From positions 1,550,001 to 1,614,000 of the forward strand of contig NZ_CP114040.1 of assembly GCF_026965555.1 (NCBI RefSeq): a stretch of 64,000 bases of DNA, in the 5' to 3' direction. The stretch is from Nannocystis punicea (GTDB lineage: Bacteria; Myxococcota_A; Polyangia; Nannocystales; Nannocystaceae). The notes beneath the pieces were generated by a model. That model was not told where the DNA came from. It was given only the letters and a program-made list of their open reading frames with translations, and searched no databases. A program made the position numbers and the translations under genes. Shown here one piece after another: positions 35,057 to 45,869 of this stretch; positions within the stretch are counted from its first letter, which is position 1, and each line of letters opens with the position of its first letter.

Positions 35057-37210
35057 ATGATGCCCCGCTCCCGAGCTGTCCGATCGACCCTGTGCATTGC
35101 GATCGCGCTGACGCCGGTCGGTTGTTCACCCGCCGCTCCCTCTCACGCTCACGAGCAGCTCGCCCCCGCGGTCGTCGATCCCGCGGACGCGGCCGCGGAC
35201 GGGCTGCGGGCTCGCCTCACCGCCGATGACGCCTTCGGCTGCGCGCGCGACGGCGAGGCCCTCGTGCGGCAGCACCCTGCGAGCCGGCGCCTGCGCGCGT
35301 GGTGGATCGGCTGCGTCGCGGCGGCCGGGCGTCGGAGCGAGGCCGCGGCGCTGGCCGGGGCGATGCTGTCCGAACAGCCAGGTGACCCATGGGCCAGGTT
35401 GGCGGAGGTGCTCGCGGCGCTCGGCGGCGCGGTCACCGATCCGGCGCTGCTCGGCCGCTCCGAGGCGCTGCTCGCCGACTCGCCGGATCACGCGGACGCA
35501 GTGGTCGCCCGCGCGTGGCTGCTGCTGGCGATGCACCGGAGCGCCGACATCCTCGCCCTGGCGGCGGCCGAGCCGGGCACGCCGGCCTCGGCGCGGGTCT
35601 ACGCCCTCCTCGATGCCGCTCGCAGCGACCCCACCCGCCTGCCGGAGGCGCTGTCGGTCGGGGGCGGCGTGGCCCCGGACGACCCGGAGTTCGTCGCGGT
35701 GGCGGTGGCGGCTGCCGGGTTGCTCAGCCTGCAGGAGCGGTCGGTCGAGGCGCTCGAATGGGTCGAGGCCGCGCTCGCGCACGCCCCGAGCGCGCCGTCG
35801 CTGCTGCGCCGGCGCTGGCAATTGATGCAGCAGCGAGCGGACGCCGACGCAGTGGTCGCGGACATCGACGACGTCGTCGCCAGCTGGCCCGATCGCCCCG
35901 ACGTGCTCCTCGCGGCCGTCGACGGCGCGCGGGCCGTCGGTCGGGCCGGCCACGCCGGGCCGCTCGAGCAGCGGATCCTCGCCGAGTACCCCGACAGCCC
36001 CGAGGCCGAGTCGGTGCTGTACCGCCGCCTCGACCTGCGCGACGCCGCCGGCACGCGCGGCGACGCCGAGGCCTCGCTGCTGCGCGACACCATGCTCGCG
36101 GCCTTCCTCGCGCGCCCGATCCACCACGATCCGCACAAGCTCGCCGACGTCGCCCGCTGGCGCTTCGAGGCAAAAATGGCCGATCCCTCGGCCACCCCCG
36201 AGGCGATCCTCGCCGCCGTCGAAGCAATGATCGCCCACGAGCCGGTGGTGCCGTCGCCGCAGCTCGTCGGCGCCCGTGCGCTGCTCGACCGCACCCCGTA
36301 CCACGACCGCGCCGGCGAGCTCGCGCGCGCGGGGATCGAGGCCAGCGAGGCCTACGCCCGCGCCTGGCGCGACGCCGGCTCGCTCCACGTCGACATGCTG
36401 CGCCGCGATCACGTGACCGTCGGCAGCACGATCCTCGGCAACCTGGCCTTGAAGTCAGGTGATCTCGACGCCGCCCAGGTCGCGTTCCGGCGGGCCGAGA
36501 GCAACACCCTCGGCCCGTTCGTCGACCTCCAGCTCGGCCTCGCCGAGGTCGCCCGTCGCCGCGGCGATCTCGACGCTGCCGAGCTCCACCTCGTCGCCGG
36601 CGCCTCTCTCCCCGGCGAGGACGGCGAGCGCTGCCGCGGCGCCCTCGTCGAGCTCTACCGCGCGCGCACCGGCAGCACCCGCGGCCTCTCGCAATACATG
36701 GAGTCCATCGAGGCCCGCTCGGCCGAGCGGCGCAAGCGGCAGACGCTGGCCGCCTACGACGAATCGGCCGCGCCGCTGCCCGACTTCTCGCTGCGCGGCA
36801 CCGACCACCGGGAGGTCACCCTCGCGTCGCTGCGCGGCAAGATCGTCGTGCTGCACTTCTGGTTCAAGACCTGCGCCGGCTGCCTGCTGGAGATGCCCGA
36901 GTTCTCGGCGTTCGCGGCGGCCCACGCCGGCGATCCGGACGTCGCGGTGGTCAGCATTCATTACGGCGGCAGCCTCGGCGACGTCGCTCCGTGGGTGCGC
37001 GAGCAGAAGCTGCCGTTCCCGGTGCTGATGGACGACGGCTACGCCGAGCGCGTCGGCGTCCGCAGCTATCCCACCACCTGGTTCCTCGACCCCGAGGGCC
37101 GGCGCCGCTTCGACGGCGGATTCGGCTACACCCGTCACCTGCGCGAGGAGTTCGAGTGGCGAATCGAGGCCCTGCGCGCCCGCGCCGCCCCGCCGGTGAG
37201 CTCCGGCTAG
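35057..37210 (+). CDS. TPR lipoprotein with C-terminal TlpA-like thioredoxin domain
   Basis: A 717-residue exported protein. Signal peptide and lipobox PVGC (Cys23). Residues ~40-555 are a long all-helical, Ala-rich region with TPR-like repeats (for example LARSGDLDAAQVAFRRAE and AELHLVAGASLPG). Residues ~575-705 are an AhpC/TSA-TlpA thioredoxin fold with the redox pair TCAGC (Cys606, Cys609) and the cis-Pro-like segment YPTTWFLDPEG. The likely role is periplasmic disulfide exchange on partner proteins held by the TPR part; that is inference. Start: double Met at 35057/35060. Its stop codon shares CTAG with the converging lipoprotein. Confidence 0.88.
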   Translation: MMPRSRAVRSTLCIAIALTPVGCSPAAPSHAHEQLAPAVVDPADAAADGLRARLTADDAFGCARDGEALVRQHPASRRLRAWWIGCVAAAGRRSEAAALAGAMLSEQPGDPWARLAEVLAALGGAVTDPALLGRSEALLADSPDHADAVVARAWLLLAMHRSADILALAAAEPGTPASARVYALLDAARSDPTRLPEALSVGGGVAPDDPEFVAVAVAAAGLLSLQERSVEALEWVEAALAHAPSAPSLLRRRWQLMQQRADADAVVADIDDVVASWPDRPDVLLAAVDGARAVGRAGHAGPLEQRILAEYPDSPEAESVLYRRLDLRDAAGTRGDAEASLLRDTMLAAFLARPIHHDPHKLADVARWRFEAKMADPSATPEAILAAVEAMIAHEPVVPSPQLVGARALLDRTPYHDRAGELARAGIEASEAYARAWRDAGSLHVDMLRRDHVTVGSTILGNLALKSGDLDAAQVAFRRAESNTLGPFVDLQLGLAEVARRRGDLDAAELHLVAGASLPGEDGERCRGALVELYRARTGSTRGLSQYMESIEARSAERRKRQTLAAYDESAAPLPDFSLRGTDHREVTLASLRGKIVVLHFWFKTCAGCLLEMPEFSAFAAAHAGDPDVAVVSIHYGGSLGDVAPWVREQKLPFPVLMDDGYAERVGVRSYPTTWFLDPEGRRRFDGGFGYTRHLREEFEWRIEALRARAAPPVSSG

Positions 37211-37764
37211 CACCCGCCGTCGGGGGGCTCGTCGAATCCGCAGCCGAGGCTACCGACGGCCGCGAGCTCGAGGCTCTCGCCGGCGATCTCGAAGGTGGCG
37301 ACGACCGGGGGGCTCGGGAGGGGTTCGCTGAAGCAGTCCTCGCCGACGACGCCCTCGTCGAAGGACAGGCGGAAGCCGAGCTCGGCGGTCTCGCCGGCAG
37401 CGATCGGCAGATCCTCGGCGACGACTGCGAGCTCGTCGGCGCTCCACCAGTCGGTGAAGCGCACGGAGGTCAGCGTCGCGGCGTCGATCGCCCGCTCGTC
37501 CGGGGCGGTGACGCGGACCCGGAGGTGGACGTCGGTGGAGACGCCGCACCCGTAGATCGAATCCAGAGAGGCCCCGACCAATTCCGCCGCGAAGGGCGGC
37601 TCGACCGCGCCGGTGGTGGGCCCGGTCGTCGCAGCGGTGCCCGAGCCGTCGCTCGTGCTCGAGGTGGTCGCGTCGGTGGTCGCGTCGCGGCCGGGTGAGC
37701 ACCCGGCCAGGGCGACTGCGAGACAGAAGAGGCGAGTCGAAGAGAAGCGATAAGACGAGAGCAC
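37207..37764 (-). CDS. Lipoprotein with Thr-rich linker
   Basis: A 185-residue lipoprotein. Signal peptide and lipobox LAGC (Cys22), a Thr/Ser/Gly-rich linker to about residue 52, then a beta-rich domain (~130 residues, HLRVRVTAPDERAIDAATLTS, ELGFRLSFDEGVVGEDC) with six cysteines including the terminal GGC. Same class as the lipoproteins at 17906 and 39185. The gene is convergent with the TPR-thioredoxin gene and overlaps it by 4 bases at the stop codons. Function unknown. Confidence 0.85.
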   Translation of the reverse strand: MLSSYRFSSTRLFCLAVALAGCSPGRDATTDATTSSTSDGSGTAATTGPTTGAVEPPFAAELVGASLDSIYGCGVSTDVHLRVRVTAPDERAIDAATLTSVRFTDWWSADELAVVAEDLPIAAGETAELGFRLSFDEGVVGEDCFSEPLPSPPVVATFEIAGESLELAAVGSLGCGFDEPPDGGC

Positions 37765-37806
37765 CCGCAGATCGTAGCCGGAGTCCCGCTCGCTCGCACT
37801 CGCGGC

Positions 37807-38871
37807 TCAGCGCCTGGTCTTGCGCGTCTGGTCGATGCAATACGTCAGGCCGTCGCGCAGGCTGGCGAGGGTGGTGAGCTTCGACAGGTCGATGCCGATC
37901 GAGACCATGGTCTGGGCGATCACGGGGCGGATGCCGGTGATGATGCAGCGCGCGCCCAGCAGCTCGACCGCGAGCACGAGCTTCAGCAGGTGCTCGGCGG
38001 TCGCGGTGTCGATGAGATCGACGCCGGTCAGATCGATGATGGTGTAGCTGGCCTTCTTCTGGAGGATCTGCTCGAGCAGGCGGCCCATCGTGTCGGCCGC
38101 GCGCTGGCTGTCGACGACGCCGATCAGCGGCAGGGTGAGCACGCCGTCCCAGACCTCGATGATCGGGGCCGCGAGGGCGCGGATGGCGTCCTCCTGGCGG
38201 GCGATCAGGCTGAGCTTCTCCAGCAGCCGCTTCTCCGTCTCGGCGCGCTCCTCGACCTCCATGCGCACGCGCTCGAGCGCGACCGCGAGGTCGGCCCGGG
38301 TCGCGTCGTCGGTGGCGAGCATGCGCTCGAGCCGGTCCTCGAGGCTGGCGTTCGACGGGGCGATCACGAATTCATCATACTTGTCGCCGCTGACGACGGA
38401 CGCGACCTGCTCGGCCCAGCACTGCGCGACCCCGAAGTGGCGCTGGAAGATGCCGGCGAACTTGCCGCCGAGGTAGCTCGAGCCCCAGCTGACGTTCAGC
38501 ACCTTCTGGATGGCGGTCTCCCAGTGATGGTGCACGCGGACGACGGCCCGCTGCGCCTGGCGGTCGAGCGAGACGAGCTCCCAGCGGCCCCACCCGAAGG
38601 TCGCGGCGACCTGGGTGAGCGCGGTGAAGCCCGCCTCGAAGGTCGGATACTGCGAGATGTAGGCCCAGTCGTCGGCCACGCCGTCGCGGCCGCCGCCGTG
38701 CAGCGCGAGCCGGAAGCGGTCGGTGCCGACCATGCGCTGTAGCCCGGAGATGAGGCCGGCCAGCGTGCTCTCTGTCCAGATGAAGATCGCCGGGTTACCA
38801 CCCATTCGGATGTTTCCGCGGTCGGTGTCGTATTCAAACTCGAGTCCACCCAGGGTCGCGCGCTCGATCAT
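37807..38871 (-). CDS. RsbR-like STAS-domain protein (stressosome type)
   Basis: A 354-residue cytoplasmic protein. Residues ~1-190 form an uncharacterised N-terminal sensory domain (TIGR02265/DUF2378-like myxobacterial fold is possible), then an Arg/Glu-rich coiled coil (~200-235), then a STAS domain (~240-350). The STAS phospho-site loops are present: IDLTGVDLIDTATAEHLLKL, with Thr residues in the positions that RsbT phosphorylates in RsbR/RsbS. Expected role: assembly of a stressosome-like complex and stress signalling. No RsbS or RsbT gene is nearby. The start at 38871 was chosen by family length; two ATGs upstream are possible. Confidence 0.85.
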   Translation of the reverse strand: MIERATLGGLEFEYDTDRGNIRMGGNPAIFIWTESTLAGLISGLQRMVGTDRFRLALHGGGRDGVADDWAYISQYPTFEAGFTALTQVAATFGWGRWELVSLDRQAQRAVVRVHHHWETAIQKVLNVSWGSSYLGGKFAGIFQRHFGVAQCWAEQVASVVSGDKYDEFVIAPSNASLEDRLERMLATDDATRADLAVALERVRMEVEERAETEKRLLEKLSLIARQEDAIRALAAPIIEVWDGVLTLPLIGVVDSQRAADTMGRLLEQILQKKASYTIIDLTGVDLIDTATAEHLLKLVLAVELLGARCIITGIRPVIAQTMVSIGIDLSKLTTLASLRDGLTYCIDQTRKTRR

Positions 38872-39184
38872 ATGGTGGCCCTGACTGAAACACGTTCTCG
38901 TCGCAGGTACCATGATGAACTTTGTTCAACGGCGGTTTTCGGACCGTCGGAAGCGAGCGCTCGGCGTCGTCGCCGTTATGAGATTGCCTGCGATCGACGA
39001 CACCTCGGCGCGACGAGGGACGCGCCGACGTCGACGCTCTTTTTGCCAGCGGTCGACCGATCGATGGTACCCGCGGACAGATCTCGCGTGAGGCGATGTG
39101 CGAGGGGCATCGACGGCGCCTCACCGGCGCGGGGCGCGGACGCGCGGGGTCGTCGGCGGCGCCAGCGCCTGCAGGCGGGCTGAT
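38872..39184. other. Intergenic region upstream of the STAS gene
   Basis: 313 bases. No gene supported. A small dyad TGAACTTTGTTCA at 38926-38938 lies 55 bases upstream of the STAS start, in an AT-rich pocket, and is a candidate operator. Confidence 0.4.
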
Positions 39185-39946
39185 TCACCCGATCGGCCAC
39201 ATGCAGAAGCCCGTGCCCTGAAGATCGCAGACCATGTCCTCCGGGCACTGCTGGCCCTGGCTGCAATCGAGGGAGCACACGCTCGGCTGGTTGTCGAGGT
39301 CGCACACCGGCGTGGCGGTGCCGCTGGCGGGCAGCGGGCAGGGGTCGTCGTCGCCGCAGTACGGGGCGCAGACCGAGAACTCGAGGCCGTCGTGGGCGCT
39401 GGCGATGCAGACGACCACGCCGGGCTGGCAGGTCGCGCTGCTGCCCTCGCAGCTGGCATAGGGCGGGGCGTTGGGGTCGCCCTGGTGGGCGCAGGCGGTC
39501 GTGCACATCAGCAGGTCGTCGCAGACCGGCTGGTCGCAGGCGACGAGGCAGGCGCGCAGGGCCGCGTCGGCCGCCTCGCATTCGCTGTTGCACTGCTCGA
39601 GCGACACGGGGACGTCGCAATCGTGGGTGCGCTGACACAGCGCGGCGCAGGTGCGGGGTTCTCCGGTGGTGGCAGCGGTGCTCGAGTCGGTGCCCGGGTC
39701 GTCGGTGCCGGTGGTCGAGCCGGCGCTCGTTCCGCCGGTGGTCGGGCCGTCGCTCGTTGCTTCGCTGCTCGCGTCGCCCGCCGTGGTCTGGGCGCTCGAG
39801 GTCTCCGAGGCCGCCGAGGTGTCCGAGCCGCCGGCCTCTCCGCACGCGAGTACCAGCGCGAGTCCAAGCGCGGCGAGCAGTCGAGGAGAGGGGGGACGGT
39901 GGTCTCGGGGCGTGGACAATGCTGGCAGTCGAGGTGTTAATTTCAT
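39185..39946 (-). CDS. Cys-rich lipoprotein with Thr-rich linker
   Basis: A 253-residue lipoprotein. Long N-terminal signal with lipobox VLAC (Cys35), a Ser/Thr/Gly/Asp linker of ~60 residues (STTGTDDPGTDSSTAATTG), then a domain with 20 or so cysteines. It has two parts: a CALCQRTHDCDVPVSLEQC segment like that in the 624-1175 gene, then CAPYCGDDDPCP and CQGTQQCPEDMVCD-like repeats. Probably a disulfide-linked surface protein. The Met at 39946 may not be the true start; a later Met would not leave a good signal peptide. Function unknown. Confidence 0.85.
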   Translation of the reverse strand: MKLTPRLPALSTPRDHRPPSPRLLAALGLALVLACGEAGGSDTSAASETSSAQTTAGDASSEATSDGPTTGGTSAGSTTGTDDPGTDSSTAATTGEPRTCAALCQRTHDCDVPVSLEQCNSECEAADAALRACLVACDQPVCDDLLMCTTACAHQGDPNAPPYASCEGSSATCQPGVVVCIASAHDGLEFSVCAPYCGDDDPCPLPASGTATPVCDLDNQPSVCSLDCSQGQQCPEDMVCDLQGTGFCMWPIG

Positions 39947-40329
39947 GCGGGGAGTCTAGGCGGCGCGAGGCTCGGTCGTCGTCGCAGTTCTGCGAGGGCC
40001 GGTCGCAGGGTTGCGATTTTCTCCCTGCGTGCGACAGCGCGGGCTTGTTCGAGCGCGCCGGAGGGAGGACGCGCGGCGTGCAGCGCCTGCGCGACGTCGA
40101 CGCTGACTCTGCCCGGCGGCGCGGGCTGATCGCGCGTCTCCGTGGCGGAGGGGGACGCGCGGCGGGGTGCACGGTCGTCAGGCAGCGCCTGCGCGACGCC
40201 GACGCTCGCGAGCGTGCGAGGACCGGGCGACGCTTCGCGGAGCACGTCGGCGCGCGAGCTCGCCGGAGGCACGAGCCGCGGCGTGCACGGGGGTCATTCA
40301 GCGCCTGTGCGACACCGACGCTCGCGAGC
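39947..40329. repeat. Region of three imperfect direct repeats
   Basis: Three copies of CAGCGCCTGCGCGACGYCGACGCT start at 40081, 40183 and 40299 (spacing 102 and 116). Copies 2 and 3 are longer (36 bp, continuing CGCGAGCGTGCG) and also share upstream sequence. No complete gene is present here. The repeats lead straight into the truncated ferritin-like gene at 40330. Confidence 0.65.
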
Positions 40330-40689
40330 GTGCGGGCGATCTATCGCACGATCGCCGACGACGAGGCCCGGCACGCCGAGCTGGCGTGGGCCCTCGACGC
40401 CTGGCTCTCCGGTCAGCTCGACGGGGAGGGCCGGGTGCGTATGGTCGAGGCGCGGAAGATCGCCGCGGACGCGCTCGCGGCCCACGTGGCAGTCACCGCC
40501 GACGCTCCCGAACGAACGGCCCTGGGGTTGCCCTCCGCCCGGGTCGCGACCGAGCTGTTCTCCGGTCTCGATGGTGCCTTGTGGTCACGGAAGGGCGCAG
40601 CCTCGCGGTCGAGGCTGGTCGCGGCGGCGAGAGAGCAGCGCGTCGGGACAGGCGCCATGCAGGACGGCGCTTCCTGCCGGTCGTCGTGA
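40330..40689 (+). pseudogene. 5'-truncated ferritin-like domain gene
   Basis: An open frame of ~119 codons (from a GTG) encodes a protein-like helix pair AIYRTIADDEARHAELAWALDAWL, whose E-x2-H motif is that of ferritin-like di-iron proteins, and ends in a family-like VATELFSGLDGALW before an Arg-rich tail. Myxobacterial members are exported and ~250 residues long, with a signal peptide and the other metal helices upstream; that part is missing. The repeats at 39947-40329 lie where it should be. I read it as a gene that lost its 5' half by repeat-driven rearrangement. Confidence 0.6.
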
Positions 40690-40794
40690 CCCGGCCACCT
40701 CGTCGCGGAGCGCCGCGCGCCGACCTCCGCTCCGGCCGCGGGAAGCGACCTGCGCGTGCATCGAGCGATGGATCATCGATAGATCTCTATTTGG

Positions 40795-40812
40795 ACGTGT
40801 CTTTGGGACATT
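40795..40812. repeat. ATGTCC-family palindrome (imperfect)
   Basis: ACGTGTCTTTGGGACATT: near-dyad GTGTC / GGACAT with an offset centre, in an AT-rich 150-base island (40770-40910) between converging genes. A half-site AAGGACATG (40831-40839) and another, GGTCATGTCC (40901-40910), flank it. Confidence 0.5.
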
Positions 40813-40863
40813 CATCGTAAATAGTTACAGAAGGACATGGGTCGGGTCATCATTGATTATAGA

Positions 40864-40879
40864 ATGTTCTTTGGAACAT
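40864..40879. repeat. ATGTCC-family palindrome (ATGTTC variant)
   Basis: Perfect palindrome ATGTTCTTTGGAACAT with a TTTG centre, preceded by TATAGA. It sits 74 bases past the kinase stop codon. Confidence 0.6.
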
Positions 40880-40952
40880 GTGTTTTTGACATTGCTTCGA
40901 GGTCATGTCCGATCGCTCGACGGATACGAGCGCCCGTGGCCGCTCGCCCTCG

Positions 40953-43634
<2,682 letters not shown>

Positions 43635-43641
43635 GCGCGCA

Positions 43642-44634
43642 TCACTGGACGGGCTTGTAGGAGACCCACTCGTGCGGCTCGGTCGCCCAATCGATATCGT
43701 CGCAGTGGGGGAGGAGGTTGGGGCATATGGCCTCGACCTTTCCGAGGTCTCCTCTACGCGGGTTCGAGAGGCAGAGCGCGCGTTCATCGTTCCACACCGC
43801 CTCGAGGATGGTGGGCACGTAGCCTGGTTCGCCCGGCTGCGGGAGCGTGACCGTCCCCGCCGTGTTCTCCCAGCGGATCGGCGTGTTCTCCTCCGTGAAG
43901 CTGTCGCCGGTGCCGCAGAAGTCGGCGGTGATCATCTTCAGGGTCGCGTCCTGCTGCGCGCGCGTGGCCGGGGCCATGGTGTCGGCGAAGAACTCGCCCT
44001 GCTCGTAGCCGAGGGCCTTGGCCTTGTAGGCGGCCTGCCCGGAGCAGGCAAAGGTCACCCAGTCGCCGTCGATCAGGTCGACCTTCTTGAGCACCCGGTC
44101 GTAGGTCTCACCGACGATGAGCGTCACGACCGGCGCGTCCGGGCTGCCCATGACGTCGGGGCACACGTTCTTGAAGTTGCCGGGCTCGTCGCCTTCGAAC
44201 TTGATCACGTAGGTGGTGAGCGGTCGGCCCTCGTCGCTCCACGCGGGGGCGTCGCCGTTGTAGTGGGTGATCGTACCCGACAGCTCGTCCCCGTCCTTCT
44301 CGAGCACGAGGTCCCAGCCGACGAGATTGGCGCCGCGGTAGAGGATGGTGGTCTCGCTCGCGTCGTAGACGACGATCTCGTCGCGGCCGTTGGTCCGGAG
44401 CGGATGGATCACGTTGCCCGGGTCGCGCAGGCCGACCAGGGTCACGCCGGCGGAGTTCGGCTGGCCGGACAGCGACAGCTCGGGGAACGGTGCGTCGTCG
44501 ATCTCGGGCGAGTTGAAGGTCGGCTGGCCGGTGTCGCGGAACATCTGCTCCTCCGTGTCGGGCGCGCACGCGGCCGCGAGCACGGCGAAGAGAGCGATGG
44601 AGAGGGGCAGGGCGGGAGCAAAATTGGCGGACAT
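43642..44634 (-). CDS. ADYC-domain lipoprotein, copy 1
   Basis: A 330-residue lipoprotein with signal and lipobox LAAAC (Cys23). It carries the myxobacterial ADYC domain, here with motif TADFCGTGDSF in place of the usual ADYC. Other family segments: NNSAGVTLVGLRDPGNVIHPL-like start and CSGQAAYKAKALGYEQGEF. It is about 75-80% similar by eye to the next gene (44704-45684). ADYC proteins are predicted surface lipoproteins, common beside Ser/Thr kinases, of unknown function; a sensory partner of the downstream kinase is inferred. Operon with the neighbour on each side. Confidence 0.88.
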   Translation of the reverse strand: MSANFAPALPLSIALFAVLAAACAPDTEEQMFRDTGQPTFNSPEIDDAPFPELSLSGQPNSAGVTLVGLRDPGNVIHPLRTNGRDEIVVYDASETTILYRGANLVGWDLVLEKDGDELSGTITHYNGDAPAWSDEGRPLTTYVIKFEGDEPGNFKNVCPDVMGSPDAPVVTLIVGETYDRVLKKVDLIDGDWVTFACSGQAAYKAKALGYEQGEFFADTMAPATRAQQDATLKMITADFCGTGDSFTEENTPIRWENTAGTVTLPQPGEPGYVPTILEAVWNDERALCLSNPRRGDLGKVEAICPNLLPHCDDIDWATEPHEWVSYKPVQ

Positions 44635-44703
44635 GATGTGAAACTCCAAGAAGGTTCAAGAGGGGGCCGGGAGGCCAGGCCGTCGTCGCCGGTCATGCGC
44701 GAA

Positions 44704-45684
44704 TCACTGGAGGGGCGTCCAGGTGACCCATTCGTGGGGCGTGTTCTCCCAGTCGATGTCGGCGCAATCAGGGATTTGGCCGGGGCATTCGGCCTCGATC
44801 TCGGCGCGTGAGGCGAGGCGCGGAATGTCGATGCAGATCGCTCCGTTGTGGTCCCACACCGCCTCGAAGTTGCCGAGCACGGTGCCGAACGGGATCGTGA
44901 CCGTCCCCGCCGTGTTCGCCCACTGGATCGCCTTACCTTGCGCCGTGAAGCTGTGGCCGGTGCCGCAGTAGTCGGCGGTGATCATCTTCAGCGTCGCGGT
45001 CTGCTGGTCGCGCGTGGCCGGGACCATCGTGTCGCCGAACGGCTCGCCCTGCTCGTAGCCGAGGGCCTTGGTCTTGTAGGCGGCCTGCCCGGAGCAGGCG
45101 AAGGTCACCCAGTCGCCGTCGATCAGGTCGACCTGCTTGCCCACCCGATCGTAGGTCTCGCCGACGATGAGCGTCACGACCGGCGCGGTCGGCCAATCCA
45201 CGGTCTCCGGGCACACGTTCTTGGTGATGTTGGTGCCGGGTTCGAGGAACCAGATCACGTAGGTGGTGAGCGGCCGGCCCTCGTCGTTCCACGCCGGGGC
45301 GTTGCCGTTGTAGTTGGAGATCCAGCCCGACACCTGGACGCCGTCCTTCTCGAGCACGAGCTCCCAGCCGTTGAGATCGGCGCCGTGGTAGAGGATGGTG
45401 GTCTCGTCCTCGTCGTAGACGACCAACTCGTCGCGGCCGTTGGTCCTGAGCGGATGGATCACGTTGCCCGGGCCGCGCAGGCCGACCAGGCTCACGCCGG
45501 CGGAGTTCGGCACGCCCGAGAGCGACAGCTCGGGGAACGGCGCGTCGTCGATCTCGGGCGAGTTGAAGGTCGGCTGGCCGGTGTCGCGGAACATCTGCTC
45601 CTCCGTGTCGGGCGCGCAGGCGGCGGCGAGCACGGCGAAGAGAGCGACGGAGAGGGGCAGGACGGGAGCAAAATCGGCGGACAT
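44704..45684 (-). CDS. ADYC-domain lipoprotein, copy 2
   Basis: A 326-residue paralogue of the previous gene: same signal and lipobox (LAAAC), same segments, and the intact motif TADYCGTGHSF. First gene of the putative operon: a -24/-12 promoter lies at 45755-45772 and the start at 45684 has ~60 bases of leader. The 69-base gap to copy 1 contains a vestigial copy of the kinase 5' end (see findings), showing that the gene pair arose by tandem duplication of a unit reaching into the kinase start. Diverging TTY/DYC motif residues suggest slow specialisation. Confidence 0.88.
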   Translation of the reverse strand: MSADFAPVLPLSVALFAVLAAACAPDTEEQMFRDTGQPTFNSPEIDDAPFPELSLSGVPNSAGVSLVGLRGPGNVIHPLRTNGRDELVVYDEDETTILYHGADLNGWELVLEKDGVQVSGWISNYNGNAPAWNDEGRPLTTYVIWFLEPGTNITKNVCPETVDWPTAPVVTLIVGETYDRVGKQVDLIDGDWVTFACSGQAAYKTKALGYEQGEPFGDTMVPATRDQQTATLKMITADYCGTGHSFTAQGKAIQWANTAGTVTIPFGTVLGNFEAVWDHNGAICIDIPRLASRAEIEAECPGQIPDCADIDWENTPHEWVTWTPLQ

Positions 45685-45754
45685 GATGTGAAACTCCAAG
45701 AAGGGCTAAGAGGCGGCCGAGATGCACCGCCGTGTAGCTGTGTGGTCGCTCCCT

Positions 45755-45772
45755 CAGCAACTGACATGCCGC
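45755..45772 (-). promoter_or_regulatory. Putative sigma54 promoter of the ADYC-kinase operon
   Basis: On the minus strand the sequence reads CGGCATGTCAGTTGCT: GG at -24 and GC at -12 with exactly 10 bases between, against consensus TGGCAC-N5-TTGCA. GG is at 45769-45770 and GC at 45757-45758. The predicted start is near 45745, ~60 bases before the first ADYC gene. The divergent neighbour encodes a sigma54 activator. Confidence 0.6.
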
Positions 45773-45869
45773 GAGTTTTCCCAAGGATCGCCGAGGCCCA
45801 CGCGCGATATCACCAGCGCTTTCTCGGCTTGCCGTCGTGCGGCCGCATGGGACACCATCGACCGGCCCC

